This document shows, piece after piece, positions 59,532 to 64,000 of a stretch of DNA of 64,000 bases. The notes beneath the pieces are model-generated. The model saw only the letters and a program-made list of their open reading frames with translations. It ran no database searches and was not told the origin of the DNA. The translations under genes and the position numbers were made by a program. Where the stretch lies: assembly GCA_002307275.1 (NCBI GenBank), contig DBTX01000072.1, forward strand, positions 105,637 to 169,636, in the 5' to 3' direction. Every line of letters begins with the position of its first letter. Position 1 is the first letter of the stretch. This DNA is from Hungateiclostridiaceae bacterium UBA1305 (lineage in GTDB: Bacteria; Bacillota; Clostridia; Acetivibrionales; DTU013).

Positions 59532-59963
59532 ATGGCAAAAAGGATACTTGTAATTAACGGACCAAACCTGAATTTACTGGGAACAAGAGAGAAGGGTGTT
59601 TATGGTACGGCTACGCTCTCTGAGATTGCGGCTGCAGTCAATGAAGAAGCCAGATCGCTTGGAATGGATGTAGACTTTATTCAATCCAATCATGAAGGCG
59701 AGATCATTGACAGGATCCATGAGGCGCGGGGTTCTTACGATCTGCTTATTATAAATCCCGGAGCGTACACCCATTACAGCATAGCGATCAGGGATGCCAT
59801 AAAGGCTGTAGAACTGCCATGCATTGAGGTGCATTTATCCAATATTCATGCCAGGGAGGAATTCAGAAGCAATTCGGTGATTGCGCCGGTTTGTACCGGG
59901 CAAATCAGCGGTTTCGGTGCGAACAGCTATATTGTAGCGCTTAAGGCGGCATCGTTACTTTAA
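59532..59963 (+). CDS. aroQ: 3-dehydroquinate dehydratase, type II
   Basis: The start at 59532 gives 143 aa. Features are the catalytic Tyr-bearing loop NGPNLNLLGTREKGVYG, the NPGAYTHYSIAIRDAI substrate motif and the His in EVHLSNIHAREEFR. It forms a dodecamer and catalyses the third shikimate-pathway step. It precedes the M24 peptidase and efp, as in Bacillus (yqhS-yqhT-efp). Confidence 0.96.
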   Translation: MAKRILVINGPNLNLLGTREKGVYGTATLSEIAAAVNEEARSLGMDVDFIQSNHEGEIIDRIHEARGSYDLLIINPGAYTHYSIAIRDAIKAVELPCIEVHLSNIHAREEFRSNSVIAPVCTGQISGFGANSYIVALKAASLL

Positions 59964-60000
59964 AGCCAATACATACAAATTTCCGGGAGGAACCATTGGG

Positions 60001-61080
60001 ATGTCAGACATTTATAAGAAAAGACTTGAAAAGCTTCATGGAAAAATGAAGCTGATGGATATAGATGCAGTGCTCATAACAAAACGTGAGAATTATATGT
60101 ATATGTCCGGTTTTACAGGTACATCGGCATGTCTGTTCATTACTGGACAAAGAGCCGTTCTGCTGACCGATTTCAGGTATGTGGAGCAAGCTGCGGTCCA
60201 GGCACCTGAGTATGAAATATTAAAATATAGCGGTAGTAATTTCAATGCACTGAATCATCTCATTGAGTGTGAAAAGGTTGAAAAGCTGTCTTTCGAAGAT
60301 AGGCATCTTACCTTTGCAGAGCATGCCGAATTTGTGAGCAGGCTTAAAGTAAGCGTATTCTCTCCTTTAGGCGGAGCAGTAGAAGAATTACGCAGGATAA
60401 AGGATGCTTCAGAGATCGAGTTGATAAAAAAAGCTGTAAATATCGCAGACAATGTGTTTACGCATATCTTGAAATTCATTAAGCCTGGAGTTTCTGAAAT
60501 AGAGCTGGCTGCGGAAATGGAACATTTTATGAAAAGGCAGGGTGCGACCGGGCCGTCCTTCGAGACAATTGTAGCCTCAGGTAAAAGATCCTCAATGCCT
60601 CATGGCATTGCATCGGAGAAAAAGATTGAATCAGGCGATGTGATAACAATGGATTATGGCGCATTATATAAAGGGTACTGTTCGGATATAACCAGGACTG
60701 TTTTCCTAGGTAAGCCGGACAATGAGCTTGAGAGGATATACCGTATCGTTTTGGATACGCAGCTCAAGGGAGTAGCAGCTGTCAAACAGGGGATCACGGG
60801 TAAGGAAGTTGATACAGCTGCGAGGAATGTCATTGCCAATGCAGGATTCGGTGATAATTTCGGACACGGACTGGGACACGGCGTAGGTCTGGAAATACAT
60901 GAGGAGCCCATGCTTTCCATGAGGGGGGTAATTGAACTTAAAGACGGCATGGTTGTTACTGTTGAGCCTGGAATCTATGTGACCGGACTCGGCGGGGTGA
61001 GAATCGAGGATATGGTAGTCGTAAACGGTGAAACTGCCCGGGTCCTGACATCAGCACCAAAAGAATTAATCGTGATATAG
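60001..61080 (+). CDS. yqhT: M24 family aminopeptidase (Xaa-Pro peptidase-like, YqhT)
   Basis: This 359-aa protein has a creatinase-like N-domain and a pita-bread catalytic domain. The dinuclear metal ligands are visible: Asp in VITMDYGAL and YCSDITRTVF, His in FGHGLGHGVGLEIHE, Glu in VVTVEPGIY and in GVRIEDMVVV. It removes N-terminal residues before proline. The place between aroQ and efp matches Bacillus yqhT. Confidence 0.93.
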   Translation: MSDIYKKRLEKLHGKMKLMDIDAVLITKRENYMYMSGFTGTSACLFITGQRAVLLTDFRYVEQAAVQAPEYEILKYSGSNFNALNHLIECEKVEKLSFEDRHLTFAEHAEFVSRLKVSVFSPLGGAVEELRRIKDASEIELIKKAVNIADNVFTHILKFIKPGVSEIELAAEMEHFMKRQGATGPSFETIVASGKRSSMPHGIASEKKIESGDVITMDYGALYKGYCSDITRTVFLGKPDNELERIYRIVLDTQLKGVAAVKQGITGKEVDTAARNVIANAGFGDNFGHGLGHGVGLEIHEEPMLSMRGVIELKDGMVVTVEPGIYVTGLGGVRIEDMVVVNGETARVLTSAPKELIVI

Positions 61081-61350
61081 TATAAATTAGGGACAACAGT
61101 CGTGAATCCTCTGCATTTCAAGATGTTGAAAAAAGATTTTCATTGTATATAGTTATGTGTGAAAATTCTTCTTGAAATACACAGCTTTTTAATTTAATAT
61201 TATTTAGTACAACGCCCGCCTTTATCTTTGATATACAAAACGCAAAATTTCTGTATGATTAAGTGGTGGATTGTGGGATAATGTATGTATGCAGTTGCCC
61301 GTCAATGATACTGACAGAGGCATTTTTCGAGAATAATGGAGGGATTATTT

Positions 61351-61908
61351 ATGATAACAGCAAGTGAATTTAGAAACGGTGCGACATTCGAGCTTGATGG
61401 ACAAATATTTCAGGTGGTTGAGTTTCAGCATGTCAAGCCTGGAAAGGGCGCTGCATTTGTCAGGACAAAGATGAGGAATATTATCACCGGCTCAACGGTT
61501 GAAAGAACCTTCAATCCTAATGATAAAATGCCGAAGGCTCATATCGAGCGAAAAGATCTGCAGTATCTTTACAAAGATGGCGACCTGTACTATTTCATGG
61601 ATACGGAAACTTTTGAGCAAATGCCTATCAGTAAAGCTACAATCGGAGATACTTTCAAATTCGTCAAGGAAAACATGATTGTTAAAATACTTTCACACAA
61701 GGGGAATGTATTCGGAATCGAGCCGCCGACGTTTGTCGAGCTTGAGATAATAGAAACCGAACCAGGTTACAAGGGCGATACGGCGACGGGTGCTTCCAAG
61801 CCTGCTACTCTTGAGACCGGGGCAATCGTAAAAGTGCCGCTCTTCATCAACCAGGGCGATACGATCAGAATTGACACGAGAACCGGAGAGTATCTTGAAA
61901 GGGCATAA
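61351..61908 (+). CDS. efp: Translation elongation factor P
   Basis: The ATG at 61351 (TGGAGGG upstream) gives 185 aa, the normal EF-P length. Domain I has the loop KPGKGAAFVRTKMRN whose lysine is the modification site in many bacteria, followed by domain II with LSHKGNVFGIEPPTFVELEI and the C-terminal IRIDTRTGEYLERA. It relieves ribosome stalling at polyproline. The 270-bp gap upstream shows only weak promoter-like boxes. Confidence 0.98.
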   Translation: MITASEFRNGATFELDGQIFQVVEFQHVKPGKGAAFVRTKMRNIITGSTVERTFNPNDKMPKAHIERKDLQYLYKDGDLYYFMDTETFEQMPISKATIGDTFKFVKENMIVKILSHKGNVFGIEPPTFVELEIIETEPGYKGDTATGASKPATLETGAIVKVPLFINQGDTIRIDTRTGEYLERA

Positions 61909-62000
61909 CGCTATCTGATACAGAATAATAAGGTCTGGACGCGGGAATATTACTTAAAAGTGCAAGGATATTATGCAATACATTGAAATGGAGGAAATTT

Positions 62001-62498
62001 ATGAATTACCTTAAAGAAAGAGTAGCTTACCTGAAAGGCCTGGCAGAGGGTATGCAGATTAGTGATGCAACGAACGAGGGAAAGCTGTTGAAGGCCATAA
62101 TAGATGTACTTGAGGATGTCGCAATAGCGGTTGATGATGTTGAAGAAGTACAGGAACAGCTCAGCGAGCAGGTTGATGAGATGGACGAGGACCTTGCTGA
62201 GATGGAAAGTCTCATATACGATGGTGAATGCGATGACGAAGAATGCGAAGAATGCGAAGAATGCGAAGAATGCGAAGAATGCGAAGAATGTGAAGATGAC
62301 GATGAGGATGAAGACAGCGAAGATGAGGATTCAGCAGCAGAATTTGAATGCCCTCATTGCGGGGAAACCATTTCACTGGAAGCAGCCTATATAAACAAAG
62401 AAGCCATACTTTGTCCCCACTGCAAAAAGGAAATAGAAATTGAATGGACTTGCGATTGTGAAGAATGTGAAGATTGCGATGACGATTCTGATAAATGA
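62001..62498 (+). CDS. CD1247-type protein with Cys/Glu repeat and zinc ribbon
   Basis: The ATG at 62001 (GGAGG upstream) gives 165 aa. The N-terminal 75 residues are helical and match the CD1247 N-terminal domain (MNYLKERVAYLKGLAEGMQI). An acidic stretch with EECEEC repeats follows, coded by about six copies of GAATGCGAA. Then comes a zinc-ribbon-like part with CPHCGET and CPHCKKE and a second CEEC cluster. The family is sporulation- and cell-envelope-linked in Clostridia by distribution, but the activity is unknown. Cysteine number may vary with repeat slippage. Confidence 0.85.
   Translation: MNYLKERVAYLKGLAEGMQISDATNEGKLLKAIIDVLEDVAIAVDDVEEVQEQLSEQVDEMDEDLAEMESLIYDGECDDEECEECEECEECEECEECEDDDEDEDSEDEDSAAEFECPHCGETISLEAAYINKEAILCPHCKKEIEIEWTCDCEECEDCDDDSDK
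62239..62292 (+). repeat. Nine-base tandem repeat in the CD1247-type gene
   Basis: About six in-frame copies of GAATGCGAA (the last with TGT for TGC) encode alternating Glu-Cys-Glu. Confidence 0.85.
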
Positions 62499-62548
62499 AA
62501 TAAAGCTTAAGGGAGGCAGGTCCCTGGAAACGGGTGACCGGACTTGAC

Positions 62549-62807
62549 AGAAGTCAGAAGCCAGAAGTCAGAAGTCAGAAGTCAGAAGTCAGAAGTCAGA
62601 AGCCAGAAGTCAGAGACCAGAAGTCAGAAGTCAGAAGTCAGAAGCAAGAAGTCAGAAACCAGAAGTCAGAAGTCAGAAGCAAGAAGCAAGAAGTCAGAAG
62701 TCAGAAGTCAGAAGTCAGAAGCCAGAAACCAGGAGCCAGAAGTCAGAAGTCAGAAGCCAGAAGTCAGAGACCAGAAGTCAGAAGTCAGAAGTCAGAGACC
62801 AGAGACC
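62549..62807 (+). repeat. 37-unit heptamer array (AGAAGTC and variants)
   Basis: Exactly 37 seven-base units run in phase: mostly AGAAGTC, with AGAAGCC, AGAAGCA, AGAGACC, AGAAACC and AGGAGCC. The period never slips. All three frames on this strand are open over most of it, so the ORFs there are not genes. It lies between the CD1247-type gene and lepB. Confidence 0.95.
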
Positions 62808-62868
62808 GAAAGTAACATAAAGCTTCAAATGCAGCCATGAGTTATATTTTCGGTTTTTTATACTCTGA

Positions 62869-62903
62869 TCTCTAGTCTCTAGTCTCTGGTCTCTAGTCTC
62901 TAT
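62869..62903 (+). repeat. Five-unit heptamer array, inverted partner
   Basis: TCTCTAG, TCTCTAG, TCTCTGG, TCTCTAG, TCTCTAT are the reverse-complement style of the AGAGACC units in the larger array 62 bases upstream. The two can base-pair as a large hairpin. A TATAAT is formed at 62901-62906 just before lepB. Confidence 0.85.
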
Positions 62904-62920
62904 AATATTGGGGTGTTGAC

Positions 62921-63529
62921 ATGTCAGTGGGCAAGACTGTTTTAAAAGAAATATGGGAATGGGTGATTGTTTTTGCAGCCGCATTTATACTGGTTTTGCT
63001 GCTGAATACAACGATTTTCGCCACAACGCAGGTAAGGCAGACTTCAATGCAGGATACTCTAATGGAAGGTCAACACCTGTTCATAGAAAAGTTGACCTAT
63101 ATGTTTGGAGATCCGGCAAGGAAGGATATCATCGTCTTCATAGAAGATCAATATCCTGCTAATTATATTGACAGGGTTAAGATATTTCTTAAGGATGTTT
63201 CGGAAATATTCAAACCGATTGATCAAAAGACGAATATCAGATTGGTCAAGCGTGTGATTGGTGTTCCTGGGGATACGGTTGACATAAGAAATGGAAAGGT
63301 CTACTTAAATGGGGAAGTATTGGATGAAACATATGTAAAGGGTGATACGTTCCAACGTGATATAACATTTCCCATAAAGGCAATACCAAAAGGGGAGTAC
63401 CTTGTCCTGGGTGATAACAGGGAAGTAAGTAAGGATAGCAGGTCTTTCGGTTTGATCGATCGTTGCCAGATTGAGGGTAAGGCGGTCTTCAGGTTTTGGC
63501 CGCTGAACAAATTCGGCATAGTTAAATAA
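62921..63529 (+). CDS. lepB: Signal peptidase I
   Basis: This 202-aa protein has one N-terminal membrane segment (residues about 12-34). The catalytic serine is in RQTSMQDTLMEGQHL and the lysine in IRLVKRVIGVPGDTVDI; the conserved GDNREVSKDSRSFG box follows. It removes signal peptides from exported proteins such as the giant SLH protein at 20933. The ORF begins 18 bases after the inverted heptamer array, which holds a likely -10 box. Confidence 0.97.
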   Translation: MSVGKTVLKEIWEWVIVFAAAFILVLLLNTTIFATTQVRQTSMQDTLMEGQHLFIEKLTYMFGDPARKDIIVFIEDQYPANYIDRVKIFLKDVSEIFKPIDQKTNIRLVKRVIGVPGDTVDIRNGKVYLNGEVLDETYVKGDTFQRDITFPIKAIPKGEYLVLGDNREVSKDSRSFGLIDRCQIEGKAVFRFWPLNKFGIVK

Positions 63530-63545
63530 AGGTTTATCATTGTAT

Positions 63546-63577
63546 AAAAAGGCTTGTTGATACAGGCCTTTTTTTTA
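63546..63577 (+). terminator. Intrinsic terminator after lepB
   Basis: AAAAAGGC (63546-63553) pairs with GCCTTTTT (63566-63573) around a TTGTTGATACAG loop, with additional Ts. Confidence 0.85.
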
Positions 63578-63655
63578 TGCCTTGAAACAGTCATAAAATT
63601 GGACAAAGTCAAATAGTTATTAGTAAAGGCCGTGTATTTGTCGGGAGGTAAACAG

Positions 63656-64000
63656 ATGAAAAATGAAACAAGGGAAAGTACGGTCATTCATCAGCAAAGC
63701 ACTTTTTTAAAAGATATTTTGCCTATGTTGTCCAAAAGAGTTTCTGACATTGTCAAACAGGCTGTCCTTTTGAATGATGAGAGGCTGGAAGAGGTCAGGC
63801 TAAGAGCAGACAAGCCTCTGATGCTGCAAAACAACTACAGGGAATGGTTTGTGGGCAGGGACGGTTCACTTCAGGGTTCACCCGAAGGAAGCTATATTGT
63901 CAAGCAGGAGGATATAAAAGCTTCACTTGAATTGATGAGTGAAAACTCCATATATGCATATCAGGACGAGATCAAAAACGGATATATCACTATAAAGGGA
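63656..64000 (+). CDS. spoIIIAA: Stage III sporulation protein AA, N-terminal part (runs off window)
   Basis: The ATG at 63656 follows GGGAGG and the frame stays open for 115 codons to the window end. ILPMLSKRVSDIVKQA, RLEEVRLRADKPLML and SENSIYAYQDEIKNGYITIK are the usual N-terminal blocks of SpoIIIAA, a secretion-type ATPase of the mother-cell feeding-tube complex. The Walker motifs lie beyond the window. The order efp, (CD1247), spoIIIAA is conserved in spore formers. Confidence 0.93.
   Translation, partial: MKNETRESTVIHQQSTFLKDILPMLSKRVSDIVKQAVLLNDERLEEVRLRADKPLMLQNNYREWFVGRDGSLQGSPEGSYIVKQEDIKASLELMSENSIYAYQDEIKNGYITIKG

Noticed and set aside
62549..62807. CRISPR array
   Set aside because: The repeat unit is 7 bases with no spacers and no cas genes nearby.
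62534..62840. Overlapping 93-98 aa frames rich in Ser-Glu-Val-Arg repeats
   Set aside because: They are translations of the heptamer array, which is open in all frames; no ribosome binding site and no family.

Overview
The window comes from a low- to mid-GC, anaerobic, endospore-forming Clostridia (Firmicutes). The evidence is a set of sporulation genes (spoVR, spoVM, ylbJ, spoIIIAA), families named after Clostridioides difficile loci (CD3324, CD1247), strong AGGAGG-type ribosome binding sites, a CIRCE heat-shock operator, a zinc-type L28 and a single-chain PurL. A c-di-GMP layer is visible: a diguanylate cyclase, a PilZ protein and a ComFB-family protein. I cannot name the species; the gene mix resembles the Ruminiclostridium/Acetivibrio side of the Clostridia.

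Layout. 1-7.5 kb: the end of spoVR, tRNA-Val, a lipoprotein, then a purine/SAH-salvage cluster (purine nucleoside phosphorylase, HTH-methyltransferase fusion, adenosine-kinase-like enzyme, S-adenosylhomocysteinase, SAH/MTA deaminase). Four 11-bp tandem repeats sit between the HTH-methyltransferase and the kinase. 7.6-13.0 kb: a 5.3-kb integrated element in the 3' end of tRNA-Thr, bounded by att-like repeats of about 65 bp. It carries a collapsed integrase, two VbhA-like antitoxin genes, a broken Fic gene, an intact BRO-N/Fic fusion, three small enzymes, an alpha-toroid protein and a repeated hairpin family. 13.2-16.5 kb: an esterase plus a GH31 alpha-xylosidase. 16.5-18.2 kb: DUF3189, a small antisense gene and a HAD hydrolase.

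18.2-29.7 kb: a sensor kinase, a NarL/LuxR response regulator and a giant (2,871-aa) SLH-anchored surface protein. The block is flanked by the 3' end of the HAD gene and a second, diverged copy of that end. 29.7-31.9 kb: two leaders carrying intrinsic terminators, one with a potential pseudoknot, before a CD3324-family gene and a class IV aminotransferase, then a PilZ gene. 31.9-37.5 kb: CIRCE-htpG, an acyl-CoA synthetase with its cupin/XRE regulator, and a LysR gene divergent from purL. 37.6-49.5 kb: purL, a palindrome cluster, rocD, glgA, nth, an FtsA-like protein with a long extra C-terminus, and a GGDEF enzyme.

49.5-64 kb: conserved housekeeping and sporulation genes (spoVM, rpmB, recG, rsmD, coaD, a coiled-coil gene, ylbJ, ilvE, yqeG, aroE, prepilin peptidase, comFB, aroQ, pepP-like, efp, CD1247-type, lepB, spoIIIAA). 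They are interrupted by a 37-unit heptamer array with an inverted partner. A small structured repeat (GGATGCATGGGCGARCAG plus hairpin plus CAGCCT) occurs three times in the window, once as the coding 3' end of glgA. All calls come from reading the sequence; no database search was run.
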